64,000 nucleotides of DNA from Methylotenera_A sp963701715. GTDB lineage: Bacteria > Pseudomonadota > Gammaproteobacteria > Burkholderiales > Methylophilaceae. The position numbers and the translations under genes were made by a program. Position 1 is the stretch's first letter. Every line of letters begins with the position of its first letter. The stretch covers positions 62,001 through 126,000 of the forward strand of contig CAVPAX010000006.1 in the NCBI GenBank assembly GCA_963701715.1. Reading direction: 5' to 3'. The notes under the pieces were generated by a model that ran no database searches, was not told the DNA's origin, and saw nothing but the letters and a program-made list of their open reading frames with translations. Below are positions 1 through 8,747 of this stretch, in pieces.

Positions 1-1
1 A

Positions 2-562
2 AAAGCCAACATGCGGCTAGGCAGCAACTTATTCCATATAGGCATTATCGCGATATTTTTTGGTCATGCGGTAGGCTTATTGACACCTCATAGCGTGTTT
101 CGTGCTTTAGGCGTATCAGATATGGCGCACCAGATGATTGCTATCTGGGCGGGTTCAATTTTCGGTGGCCTATGTTTAGTAGGGGGCGCAATTTTGTGGA
201 TACGTCGCATGTTTAATCAACGCGTTTCAGCTGCAAGTCGTGGTTCAGATAAATTTATTCTGACTTGGCTGCTTATTACATTATTAATAGGGCTTTCTAC
301 TATTCCAGTATCTATTGGACATGCTAACCATGGTAACCCCGGTGTGATGATCGCGCTGGCAGAGTGGGTGCAAAGCATTGTTTATTTACGTCCAAACCCA
401 TCGCTACTCAACAATGTAGATACTATTTTTAAAGTGCATTTATTCTTCGGCATGACCGTATTCTTGGTGTTTCCTTTCACACGTATGGTGCATGTATGGA
501 GCGCGCCATTTGGATATATAGCGCGCCCTTACCAAGTAGTGCGTAGTAAGCGCGTGCGCTAG
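2..562 (+). CDS. narI: Respiratory nitrate reductase gamma subunit NarI, 5'-truncated by window edge
   Basis: Cytochrome b membrane subunit that passes quinol electrons to the NarGH catalytic dimer. The open frame runs off the left edge. The first ATG (position 11) aligns inside the family, where NarI has NLFHIG, so about 45 N-terminal residues lie outside the window. All four haem-ligand histidines expected of NarI are visible: the NLFHIG and FGHAVG pair, and later KVHLF and RMVHVW. Three or four hydrophobic helices can be seen, ending in the basic tail typical of the family. Followed closely by a carbonic anhydrase, a porin and moaA on the same strand, which suggests the distal end of a nar operon. 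Family membership is clear; anything upstream is outside the window. Confidence 0.93.
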   Translation, partial: KANMRLGSNLFHIGIIAIFFGHAVGLLTPHSVFRALGVSDMAHQMIAIWAGSIFGGLCLVGGAILWIRRMFNQRVSAASRGSDKFILTWLLITLLIGLSTIPVSIGHANHGNPGVMIALAEWVQSIVYLRPNPSLLNNVDTIFKVHLFFGMTVFLVFPFTRMVHVWSAPFGYIARPYQVVRSKRVR

Positions 563-583
563 AAGTTGACGAGGGCAGCAAAG

Positions 584-1240
584 ATGCGTGATGTTTCTAA
601 GTTTTTGAGTGGATTCAGACGTTTCCAGAAAAGTTACCTAGGCAGGCGCCATGGGTTGTATGCGCAGTTAGTGCAGCAAGGGCAACACCCGCGTGCACTA
701 ATGATTTCCTGTTGTGATTCACGCTGTGATCCTGCTTTACTGACTGATTGCGACCCGGGAGATATGTTTGTGGTGCGTAACGTTGCCAACTTGGTGCCAC
801 CCCATGTACAAGCGACTTATTTCGCCGCAACTACGTCGGCGATAGCCTTTGCGGTACATAACTTGGAAGTCGAGCACATTATTGTCATGGGGCATGCCCA
901 GTGTGGCGGCATTCGTGCACTATTGGAGCATAAAACACCAAGCTGTAATGAAGAGGAACTGATCGCCAAATGGTTAGGCATTGCAGAAGACGCACGCCAA
1001 TATGTATTACGTGATTTGTCTGGCAAGCCGGAGCATGTGCTCGCGCATGCCTGCGAGCAGGCAGCCATTCTCATTTCACTTGAAAACCTAATGTCTTACC
1101 CTTGGATTAAGCAGCGCGTGGAAGCTAAAAAACTGGCTTTGCATGGCTGGTACTTTGATATGCAGCAGGGAGATCTGCTGGAATACCGGCCGGAAAGCGG
1201 TCACTTTGAAATATTGGTTCCACATCTGGAAATGGCTTGA
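584..1240 (+). CDS. Beta-class carbonic anhydrase
   Basis: Zinc enzyme interconverting CO2 and bicarbonate, predicted cytoplasmic. The beta-class zinc signature is complete: CCDSR gives Cys and the Asp-Arg dyad, and GHAQCGG gives His and Cys. The block following PGDMFVVRN is also typical. Length 218 aa fits the family. I chose ATG 584 because a GAGG ribosome site lies 9 nt upstream. An in-frame TTG at 566 would add six residues and place the start 3 nt after narI. It sits between narI and an outer-membrane porin, so it may balance bicarbonate or pH during nitrate respiration or methylotrophic CO2 release; that role is inference. Confidence 0.9.
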   Translation: MRDVSKFLSGFRRFQKSYLGRRHGLYAQLVQQGQHPRALMISCCDSRCDPALLTDCDPGDMFVVRNVANLVPPHVQATYFAATTSAIAFAVHNLEVEHIIVMGHAQCGGIRALLEHKTPSCNEEELIAKWLGIAEDARQYVLRDLSGKPEHVLAHACEQAAILISLENLMSYPWIKQRVEAKKLALHGWYFDMQQGDLLEYRPESGHFEILVPHLEMA

Positions 1241-1284
1241 TAGTGTGCACTATAAAAATTGCAAATAGTAAACCGGAGAGAAAT

Positions 1285-2727
1285 ATGAGACTTTCATTAA
1301 AAATAAGTACCTTAGCAGTTTCAGCATTGTTTTTTACTTCCTTGGCTGTGGCAGATGAGCCTGCCAAGTCAACTCCAAGTACATTGTTAGAAGCGATTAC
1401 CATGGGCAAACCCATGACGAATTTTCGGTTGCGCTATGAAAACGTAGACCAAGAAGGTTATCAGGGCACGACAGCTACTGCGAAGAAATTGGATACAGCC
1501 CAGGCCTGGACGCTGCGCAGCTTAATTGGCTGGCAAACAGCGCCTTTCAAGAACTTTAGCTTTGCGGTGCAATTAACCGATGTGCATGAATTCACCGATG
1601 ATTTTAACGATAGACGCGATAACCAGCCGGAACATAACAACGGCACCGGTAGCGCCAGCTTGGACAAGCGCCAATATCCCAATATCGTTGATCCTGGCTA
1701 CACTGACATCAATCAACTCTATGTGGATTGGACTGGTATCAAGGACACCAAATTACGCTTGGGCCGTCAACAGCTTAACCTAGACAATGTACGTTTTATC
1801 GGCGATATCGGCTTCAGACAGAATATGCAGGTATTTGATGGTGTTTCTGTGTTAAATAAAAGTATTCCGAATACTGAAATCTTTGCCGCCCACTTTGGTA
1901 AAGTGCGTCAAATCACTACCAAGTTACGCGATGGCAATATCGATATGGTAAATGCCAAATACCGCATCTCGCCAACAGAAGCTTTGATAGGTTACGGTTA
2001 TTTCATTGATGTGGCGAACTTGGGGCAAAACGGTGGCAATCCGACAGCCATTAGCACTGCAGCACAAGGGGGCAATGGTTTGGGTGGCAGTAGCGACACA
2101 CCAGCTTCTGCAACTAATATCAATCCATCCGAAACGGACGCGAGCAGCAAGACCTTTGGCATACGTCTTGATGGCGTGCATGCATTTAACCCAATCTGGA
2201 AAGGGCTCTACACTGCCGAATACGCTAAGCAGGACGACTACCGTGGAGGTAGCAGCCAGATCGATGCACATTATTTCAAATTAGGTGGCGGTGTCGGCTA
2301 CGACACATGGTCTATCCGCATCGATCACGAAAAACTCTCCAGTAATGATGGCAAATACGCTTTCCAAACTCCATTGGGCACCAATCACCTGTTTCAGGGC
2401 TGGGCCGATGTGTTTCTTGCTACCCCAAGGCAAGGGATGGAGGACACCTTCATCACCGTGGCCGGCAGCATCCAGAAAGCCAAACTCTATGCGGAATATC
2501 ATGTCTTCAAATCCGATGAAGACTTTCAATCTCTGGGTGGAAAACTAGGTAATAAATATGGCACTGAGTTTGATCTTAGTGCCAGTTACCCATTTACCGA
2601 AAAGCTCTTGGGTAAAGTGGAATATGCGAACTTCCGTGAAAGTGACGTATATGGCACCACCATACAAAATGCCGCGAGAAAGGGTGATAAGGAAATGTTC
2701 TGGATTACTGGAATGTATACATTCTAA
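1285..2727 (+). CDS. Outer-membrane beta-barrel porin, alginate-export (AlgE-like) family
   Basis: 480-aa predicted outer-membrane protein. ATG 1285 is chosen because it follows a GGAGAG site and begins a clean signal peptide (MRLSLKISTLAVSALFF, cleaved near AVADE). The frame could also open from TTG 1237, but that would add 16 non-signal residues. The mature part alternates aromatic and polar residues as in barrel strands. It contains the RLGRQQLNLDN...RFIG stretch typical of the alginate-export porin superfamily, and ends in an aromatic residue (MYTF), as barrels usually do. It lies in a nitrate/molybdenum-cofactor cluster, so nitrate or nitrite passage is possible, but the sequence does not show substrate specificity. 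Confidence 0.8.
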   Translation: MRLSLKISTLAVSALFFTSLAVADEPAKSTPSTLLEAITMGKPMTNFRLRYENVDQEGYQGTTATAKKLDTAQAWTLRSLIGWQTAPFKNFSFAVQLTDVHEFTDDFNDRRDNQPEHNNGTGSASLDKRQYPNIVDPGYTDINQLYVDWTGIKDTKLRLGRQQLNLDNVRFIGDIGFRQNMQVFDGVSVLNKSIPNTEIFAAHFGKVRQITTKLRDGNIDMVNAKYRISPTEALIGYGYFIDVANLGQNGGNPTAISTAAQGGNGLGGSSDTPASATNINPSETDASSKTFGIRLDGVHAFNPIWKGLYTAEYAKQDDYRGGSSQIDAHYFKLGGGVGYDTWSIRIDHEKLSSNDGKYAFQTPLGTNHLFQGWADVFLATPRQGMEDTFITVAGSIQKAKLYAEYHVFKSDEDFQSLGGKLGNKYGTEFDLSASYPFTEKLLGKVEYANFRESDVYGTTIQNAARKGDKEMFWITGMYTF

Positions 2728-2735
2728 TTTGGCCT

Positions 2736-3746
2736 ATGCACAAAAGCAGTTCTTATCCAGCCACATTAATTGATGGCTTTGGTCGAAAGGTTGATTACAT
2801 CCGCCTTTCGATTACTGATCGCTGTGATTTTCGTTGCGTGTATTGTATGTCGGAAGACATGGATTTTTTACCGCGTGACGACGTATTGTCATTGGAGGAG
2901 TGTGCCCGTCTTGTAAAAGTCTTTGTGTCACTTGGTGTCAGCAAGGTGCGAATCACGGGTGGAGAACCGCTAGTACGCAAAAATGCGCTCTGGTTATTTA
3001 ATGAAATTGGTCAATTGGCCGGTATGCGCGAGCTGGTTTTGACTACGAATGGATCACAATTAGAGCATCAAGCTCTAGCCTTAAAAAAATCTGGTGTAAG
3101 CCGCATCAATATCAGCCTTGATAGCTTAGATGCGGCACGCTTTCGTAAAATCACCCGCGTGGGGGAGCTGGATAAAGTGCTACGGGGTATTGCTATAGCT
3201 AAACAAGCGGGTTTTGAAAATATCAAACTTAATGCCTTGTTAATGCGCGGCGTCAATGATGACGAGGCATTGCCTTTAGTGGCATTTGCTGTAGAGCAGG
3301 GCATCGATATCTCATTTATTGAAGAAATGCCGCTTGGCGAAATTCCCCATCTACGTAGCTCAAGCTATGTGAGTAATCAAGATACATTGAAACTGTTAAG
3401 GGAGCGTTATGACTTAATCAGCAGTAATGAGACCACAGGCGGTCCAGCCCGCTATTGGCGCATTCCAAACGCTGATACAAAAATAGGTTTTATATCTCCG
3501 CACAGCCATAATTTTTGTGAATCCTGTAATCGTGTCCGTATTACTAGCAAAGGTGAGCTTTATCTGTGCTTGGGGCAAGAGGATAAAGTCGATTTACGGC
3601 CTTTGCTAAAACAATATCCGTATGATGATCAGCCGCTAAAGAAAGCTATTATTGAAAGTATGAGAATGAAACCAAAAGGCCATGATTTTGACATAAAGCG
3701 TGCAACGCCAGCAGTAATACGTTTTATGTCACATACAGGCGGTTGA
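2736..3746 (+). CDS. moaA: GTP 3',8-cyclase MoaA, molybdenum cofactor synthesis
   Basis: Radical SAM enzyme that rearranges GTP in the first step of molybdopterin synthesis, needed by nitrate reductase. The N-terminal 4Fe-4S motif is CDFRCVYC (C30, C34, C37). The glycine-rich SAM site is RITGGEP. The second cluster is formed by CESC plus the downstream Cys of LYLCLGQ. The protein ends in the conserved Gly-Gly tail that is essential in the family. 336 aa is normal length. It begins 8 nt after the porin stop, so it is probably cotranscribed with the nar-associated genes. No clear Shine-Dalgarno site precedes ATG 2736. Confidence 0.97.
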   Translation: MHKSSSYPATLIDGFGRKVDYIRLSITDRCDFRCVYCMSEDMDFLPRDDVLSLEECARLVKVFVSLGVSKVRITGGEPLVRKNALWLFNEIGQLAGMRELVLTTNGSQLEHQALALKKSGVSRINISLDSLDAARFRKITRVGELDKVLRGIAIAKQAGFENIKLNALLMRGVNDDEALPLVAFAVEQGIDISFIEEMPLGEIPHLRSSSYVSNQDTLKLLRERYDLISSNETTGGPARYWRIPNADTKIGFISPHSHNFCESCNRVRITSKGELYLCLGQEDKVDLRPLLKQYPYDDQPLKKAIIESMRMKPKGHDFDIKRATPAVIRFMSHTGG

Positions 3747-4449
3747 TGCTAAATATCTTATTATCTCAGCAGCGAGATTATGGATTTGTATTTCTAATTT
3801 AAGCCGAGTAATTTTGAATGTCATCTTGGGGCTGATCGTTGACTTTGGCACAATTCAATATGAGTAACTATCTATTTTTCTGATTGAAAGCAACGTAGCT
3901 AAAACGTAACTTTATCTGCTAGGTTTTGTAATCCATAGAACTGTTTGTGGCTTAATTTTAAAATAGTGGGTATTGCAGGTTATTGATTTAATTCATAAAT
4001 TTATTTAACCTTAATTCTCTTAATCCGTTTGTCGCGAATTCTGTCCTCGCACTCCCTACCAATAAAATCAAGTAGTTACGATGGATTCTCAGCAAATTTA
4101 TTGTTTCTAGTAGCCGTATAGTAGGCTGGATAAACTTAACATCCACTTACAAAAAACTCCTGCCACGAATTTTTCACCGTCTGACTCCTAAGTGGGAGAA
4201 AGCTGCTGCATGGGTTTGGCGAAGCAACTTCAACTCTGGGCTCCAAGCCGTCAGTCGCCCAATCGGGAGAAAACGACATCAATCTAATCGCCAAATATAT
4301 ATCTTTCTATTTAAATGACACATAAAACCATGCTTTTTTATTCAATTGCATCAGTATCGGAATAATGTACTATTTCGTCTAAGGCCTTACTCAAACTCCT
4401 TTGCAAAGCCTTGCAATATCTTCACAGACAATTGAAGTAATATTTTATT
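3747..4449. other. 703-nt gap between moaA and the sensor gene pair
   Basis: AT-rich region with no long reading frame and no recognised RNA gene or riboswitch. The left part (3747-3987) shows nothing I can name. The central part holds two short minus-strand frames described separately. The right part (4290-4449) is the presumptive upstream region of the binding-protein gene. No T-run terminator was found after moaA. Confidence 0.6.
3988..4279 (-). other. Two short overlapping minus-strand frames, possible decayed gene or element
   Basis: On the minus strand a 47-codon frame (4279 to 4136, beginning MSFSPDWATDGLEPRVE) overlaps by 11 nt a 52-codon frame (4146 to 3988, beginning at a GTG and continuing VDVKFIQPTIRLLETI). 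The local composition is more GC-rich and codon-like than the flanks. No ribosome site is evident and no family is recognised. It could be a remnant of a mobile element, an untranslated repeat, or chance. It is listed because it is the only structured part of an otherwise blank 0.7 kb gap. Confidence 0.25.
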
Positions 4450-5442
4450 TTGGAAAATAAATTTAATTTGTTTACTCGTCGTCAGTTCATGGTTTCTTTG
4501 AGCGGCCTTGCACTTGCACAGGCATTACCTGCTTGTTCATGGCTTGCTGAAAAGCCAATCTCAATTGCTGCGCATGTTTGGCCAGGTTATGAATCAATGT
4601 TTCTTGCACGGGATGAAGGTTGGCTGGATTCAAATCAAGTGGCTTTGGTGGAAACTTCGTCGGCCACTGAGTCAGTACAAAAGTTGTCTGAGGGTAAGGT
4701 ATTAGGTGCAGCACTCACATTGGATGAGGTGTTGAAAGCACGTGCATCAGGATTATCACTTTCAATAGCAATGGTTTTTGATATTTCAGCTGGCGCAGAT
4801 ATGCTGGTTGTACATCCCAGCATCAAAAAACTTGCCGGCCTTAAAGGTGCACGCATCGGCTATGAAAAAAACACCGTAGGCGAATTATTGCTTAATGAAA
4901 TTTTAAAGGTTGCAGAACTTAAAAAGCAAGATGTCAAACTAATCGAAATCACCGTTGATGAGCAGCTTCAAGCCTGGAAACGCAGCCAAGTTGATGCAGT
5001 CGTCACTTATGAGCCAGTCGCCAGCCAATTACAGGCATTAAGTGGAATCAGATTGTTCGATAGCAGCCAAATACCCAACACCATTGTAGATGTGCTGGCA
5101 ATACGTAATGATGCAATAGACTTTAGCCATGCAAGTGCTATTCGCCACTTAATTTCTGCGCATTATCATGCAATTGATCATCTGAAACGAAACCCACAGG
5201 ATGCGGCTTATCGTATGGCAGCACATCTTGGCTTACCGGTAGTTGATGTGTTACCGGCTTTCAAAGGCCTGGTGTTACCTGACGCTGCCTACAATTATCG
5301 CCTATTGGCTGGATCACCACCGGAACTGCTCAGCAGTGCACGAAAGTTATCGAATGACATGTTTAATAATAAATTACTCAAGCATGAAGATTCACTCAGC
5401 ACCCTAATAAATGCTGATTTTCTGCCCAATGATTTCTCCTAA
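4450..5442 (+). CDS. ABC-type NitT/TauT-like substrate-binding lipoprotein, orphan
   Basis: 330-aa predicted periplasmic binding protein. The N-terminus has a twin-arginine-like motif (TRRQFMVSLSGLALA) running directly into a lipobox-like LPAC, so export and lipid anchoring at that Cys are likely. The mature part begins ISIAAHVWPGYESMFLARDEGWL, typical of the nitrate/sulfonate/taurine/bicarbonate binding family. No permease or ATPase gene is adjacent. Instead it ends 7 nt before a large PhnD-GGDEF-EAL protein, which suggests it supplies ligand sensing to that protein rather than uptake (inference). The start is TTG 4450, with no strong ribosome site; a few residues of uncertainty remain. Confidence 0.85.
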   Translation: MENKFNLFTRRQFMVSLSGLALAQALPACSWLAEKPISIAAHVWPGYESMFLARDEGWLDSNQVALVETSSATESVQKLSEGKVLGAALTLDEVLKARASGLSLSIAMVFDISAGADMLVVHPSIKKLAGLKGARIGYEKNTVGELLLNEILKVAELKKQDVKLIEITVDEQLQAWKRSQVDAVVTYEPVASQLQALSGIRLFDSSQIPNTIVDVLAIRNDAIDFSHASAIRHLISAHYHAIDHLKRNPQDAAYRMAAHLGLPVVDVLPAFKGLVLPDAAYNYRLLAGSPPELLSSARKLSNDMFNNKLLKHEDSLSTLINADFLPNDFS

Positions 5443-5449
5443 ACTGAAT

Positions 5450-8400
5450 ATGAAAAATATAATTCCAGTCATACGCATGTTGACTTTGCTGATTATCGTT
5501 TTGACTGCCGCAATTCAGCCGAACATGTCTTATGGTGCTGAACCCATAAGGATTGGCGTGCTTGCATTCCGTCCTAAACCACAGACGCTTGCGCAATGGC
5601 AGCCGCTAGCCGTTGCATTAAAAAAAGCTATGCCTGAGCGCGACTTCGTAATTGAATCATTCACAGACCAAGAATTGGAAAATGCGGTTGCAAGCCGCCA
5701 ATTAGATTTTGTTTTGACCAATCCTGGGCATTACATAAGATTGGCAAAACGAAGTGGGCTATCTGCACCACTAGCCACATTGGCTCTCAATGAGGATGGT
5801 CAGCCAGTGACTGTATCCGGCGGTGTAATTTTTAGTCTTGCTGGGCAAGCCAATATTAACAAGCTAAGTGATATTAAGGGTAAAACTATCGCAGCTACTA
5901 GCACCGATTCATTGGACGGTTATCAAACGCAACTGAATACTCTTAATCAAGCGGGAGTATCAATTCCGAATGATGCCAAACTGATTACCACCGGAATGCC
6001 TCATGACAATGTCGTCGATGCGGTAATGACAGGTAAAGCTGATGTTGGCTTTATACGTACTGGTGTACTGGAGGCTATGTCACGCGAAGGCAAGCTAGAT
6101 ATGAAGCAGATCAAGGTACTTAATCGACAGAATCTGCCTGACTTTCCAGTACAAGTTTCAACTCGGCTCTACCCAGAATGGGCTTTTGCAGCGCTCCCCC
6201 ATATCGACGAAAATCTTGCTCGCCATGTTGCGGCAGTTTTATTTCAACTGGAAGAAAATACTGCTGCCGTGAACGCTATAGGGATACATGGCTTTGTTGT
6301 GCCTGCCGATTACAGCCCCGTGATTGATTTACTTAAAGAACTGCGTGCGCCACCTTTCGAGACTGCACCATTATTTACTTTACGTGATGTACTGAGTCGC
6401 TATCGCTGGCAATTGATTACCGCTTTGCTTGGCCTTGGGGCAATTTTGGTGTTGAGTATTCGTTTACTACTTACAAAACGAGGGCTGCAATCAGAGCAAC
6501 AGGTTGTGCTATTACAGAAACAAGACTTACTAGCAAGCAAAGCTAGCCTGCAAGCCACAATCGACGCGATTCCTGATTTATTATTCGAGCTAGGGCTTGA
6601 CGGCCTGTTTTACACAGTTCCCTCTATACATAACAATTTACTGGTCGCGCCTCCAGAAGACCTAGTTGGCAAGCGTGTAATCGATATACTGCCGCATCAT
6701 GCAGCTAATGTAGTATTAAAGGCATTGCAGGAGGCTCATGAAAATGGCCGATCACAGGGCAGGCAGTTTGAACTGCAATTACCTGAAGGTAAAAAGTGGT
6801 ATGAGCTTTCCGTTGCGAAAAAATTAACCAATGATACTCAAAACAAACGATTTATTGTATTGTCGCGAGACATCACCCAGCGAAAAATTTATGAGGAGGA
6901 CCTTCGCATTGCTGCCACGGCTTTTGAGTCTCAGGAAGGTATAATAGTCACGGATATAAATAACGTGATTATTCGTGTGAACCACGCCTTTACCAATATC
7001 ATTGGTTACTCTGCCGAAGAAGCGATAGGTCAAACCCCGCGCCTTTTTAAGTCAGATAATCAAAATGCAGCGTTCTATAAGGAAATGTGGGAAAGAATTG
7101 ATAACACCGGTAAATGGGATGGTGAAATCTATAACAAGCGCAAAAATGGTGACATCATCCCAGTATATCTTATCATCACCGCTGTAAAAGGCGCAGATGG
7201 CATCGTCACCAACTATGTGGCAACTTTGATTGATATCACCACAGAAAAAGCTGCGGCTAAAGAAATAGAACAACTTGCATTCTACGACGCACTCACCCGC
7301 CTTCCTAATCGACGGTTGCTGCTAGATAGACTCAATCATGCGTTGGCTGCTAGCAGTAGAAGCAGGCGACATGGTGCATTATTATTTCTTGATCTGGACC
7401 ATTTTAAAACTCTCAACGATACGCTAGGCCATGACTTTGGAGACTTGCTTCTGAAACAGGTTGCTGAGCGACTAAAAGCTTGCATACGAGAAGGAGACAC
7501 CATTGCACGTTTTGGAGGTGATGAGTTCGTAGTAATACTAGAAGATCTTAGCGAACAAGTAGTTGAGGCCGCGGCTCAAACTGAAGCCATTGCCAAAAAA
7601 GTTTTGGCTAGCCTTAATCAGCCCTATTTACTTGCAGCATATGAACATTACAGCACTGCAAGTATTGGCATCACTTTGTTTAACGGCCACCAACTTGAAT
7701 TGGAAGAACTTATAAAACAAGCTGACATAGCCATGTATCAGGCCAAGAAAGCTGGACGCAACATCCTGCGCTTCTTTGACCTAAAAATGCAGGATACCAT
7801 CCACGCCCGTGTTGATATCGAACGAGAATTACGTAAAGCTATCGATAATCATCAATTCAAGTTGTATTACCAAATTCAAGTAGATAGTCTCGGCCATCCA
7901 TTAGGCGCTGAGACATTGATTCGCTGGTTACATCCTGAACGCGGTTTAGTCCCTCCCCTTGAGTTCATCCCTCTCGCTGAAGAAACTGGTTTAATACTAC
8001 CAATCGGGAAATGGGTGCTTGATACTGCCTGTGCTCAGATCAAGGATTGGCAGCAAGATGCGTCTACACGCAATTTGACGTTGTCAGTAAATGTGAGTGC
8101 AAAACAATTTCATCAAGCTGACTTTGTTGCGCAAGTGCAAACAACAATAAAACGTCATGCCATCAATCCAATGCTGCTCAAGCTGGAGTTGACTGAAAGC
8201 ATGTTGCTTGAAAAAGTTGATGAAATTATTACCACCATGAATGCATTAAAAGAGATTGGCGTCTCCTTTTCATTAGATGATTTTGGGACAGGTTACTCAT
8301 CACTGCAGTACCTCAAGCGCTTACCTCTGTATCAGTTAAAAATTGACCAATCATTCGTGCGGGATATTTCTGTTGATAACAGTGATAGAGCCATTGTGCG

Positions 8401-8593
8401 TACCATCATTGCCATGGCATATGGCTTAAACCTTGAAGTCATTGCTGAAGGTGTAGAAACGGACATTCAATTTGCTTACCTGCGGAATTATGGCTGCAAA
8501 CAGTTCCAAGGTTACCTCTTTAGTAAGCCTGTGCCGATTGGTGAGTTTGAGGCATTGCTTGGAAAAACTGATTGGCAGTGCAGGTCGGCTTAG
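5450..8593 (+). CDS. Membrane c-di-GMP sensor enzyme: PhnD-like periplasmic domain, TM, PAS-PAS, GGDEF, EAL
   Basis: About 1047 aa. Domains in order: signal peptide (1-30), PhnD/phosphonate-type periplasmic binding domain (about 33-300), transmembrane helix (about 325-348), two PAS domains (about 375-480 and 490-610), GGDEF (about 615-775, intact RFGGDEF near 687), and EAL (about 790-1035). A RxxD inhibitory site (REGD) lies five residues before GGDEF, so cyclase feedback inhibition is expected. The EAL motif reads ETL, keeping the metal-binding Glu, and DDFGTG is intact, so phosphodiesterase activity is plausible. ATG 5450 is chosen because it starts the signal peptide and follows the upstream stop by 7 nt; ATG 5411 and 5429 are in-frame alternatives. 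Likely acts as a bifunctional c-di-GMP enzyme responding to a periplasmic ligand. Confidence 0.92.
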   Translation: MKNIIPVIRMLTLLIIVLTAAIQPNMSYGAEPIRIGVLAFRPKPQTLAQWQPLAVALKKAMPERDFVIESFTDQELENAVASRQLDFVLTNPGHYIRLAKRSGLSAPLATLALNEDGQPVTVSGGVIFSLAGQANINKLSDIKGKTIAATSTDSLDGYQTQLNTLNQAGVSIPNDAKLITTGMPHDNVVDAVMTGKADVGFIRTGVLEAMSREGKLDMKQIKVLNRQNLPDFPVQVSTRLYPEWAFAALPHIDENLARHVAAVLFQLEENTAAVNAIGIHGFVVPADYSPVIDLLKELRAPPFETAPLFTLRDVLSRYRWQLITALLGLGAILVLSIRLLLTKRGLQSEQQVVLLQKQDLLASKASLQATIDAIPDLLFELGLDGLFYTVPSIHNNLLVAPPEDLVGKRVIDILPHHAANVVLKALQEAHENGRSQGRQFELQLPEGKKWYELSVAKKLTNDTQNKRFIVLSRDITQRKIYEEDLRIAATAFESQEGIIVTDINNVIIRVNHAFTNIIGYSAEEAIGQTPRLFKSDNQNAAFYKEMWERIDNTGKWDGEIYNKRKNGDIIPVYLIITAVKGADGIVTNYVATLIDITTEKAAAKEIEQLAFYDALTRLPNRRLLLDRLNHALAASSRSRRHGALLFLDLDHFKTLNDTLGHDFGDLLLKQVAERLKACIREGDTIARFGGDEFVVILEDLSEQVVEAAAQTEAIAKKVLASLNQPYLLAAYEHYSTASIGITLFNGHQLELEELIKQADIAMYQAKKAGRNILRFFDLKMQDTIHARVDIERELRKAIDNHQFKLYYQIQVDSLGHPLGAETLIRWLHPERGLVPPLEFIPLAEETGLILPIGKWVLDTACAQIKDWQQDASTRNLTLSVNVSAKQFHQADFVAQVQTTIKRHAINPMLLKLELTESMLLEKVDEIITTMNALKEIGVSFSLDDFGTGYSSLQYLKRLPLYQLKIDQSFVRDISVDNSDRAIVRTIIAMAYGLNLEVIAEGVETDIQFAYLRNYGCKQFQGYLFSKPVPIGEFEALLGKTDWQCRSA

Positions 8594-8747
8594 GGGATAT
8601 TTGAGCCATTCGATTAATTTCCGTACAGTTATTGACAGAACTCCAAGGGGGCTAAGGGGCTGAAAGTCAAAATGTGACTAAATCCACCACGTTTGCCTCC
8701 ACGCGTAGATTCAATCCTAGACGCGGCGACGGCGTTTATTTTTCAAG

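Noticed and set aside
1237..1284. Upstream TTG start for the porin
   Set aside because: It would place 16 residues before a clear signal peptide and overlap the carbonic anhydrase stop; ATG 1285 has a better ribosome site.
3747..4449. Riboswitch (molybdenum cofactor or c-di-GMP) in the gap
   Set aside because: No conserved core of those riboswitches could be matched by eye; the position after moaA and before an unrelated gene gives no support.
8701..8725. Terminator after mshN
   Set aside because: The inverted repeat CGCGTAG...CTAGACGCG is imperfect and not followed by a T-run in the right place; not enough to call.
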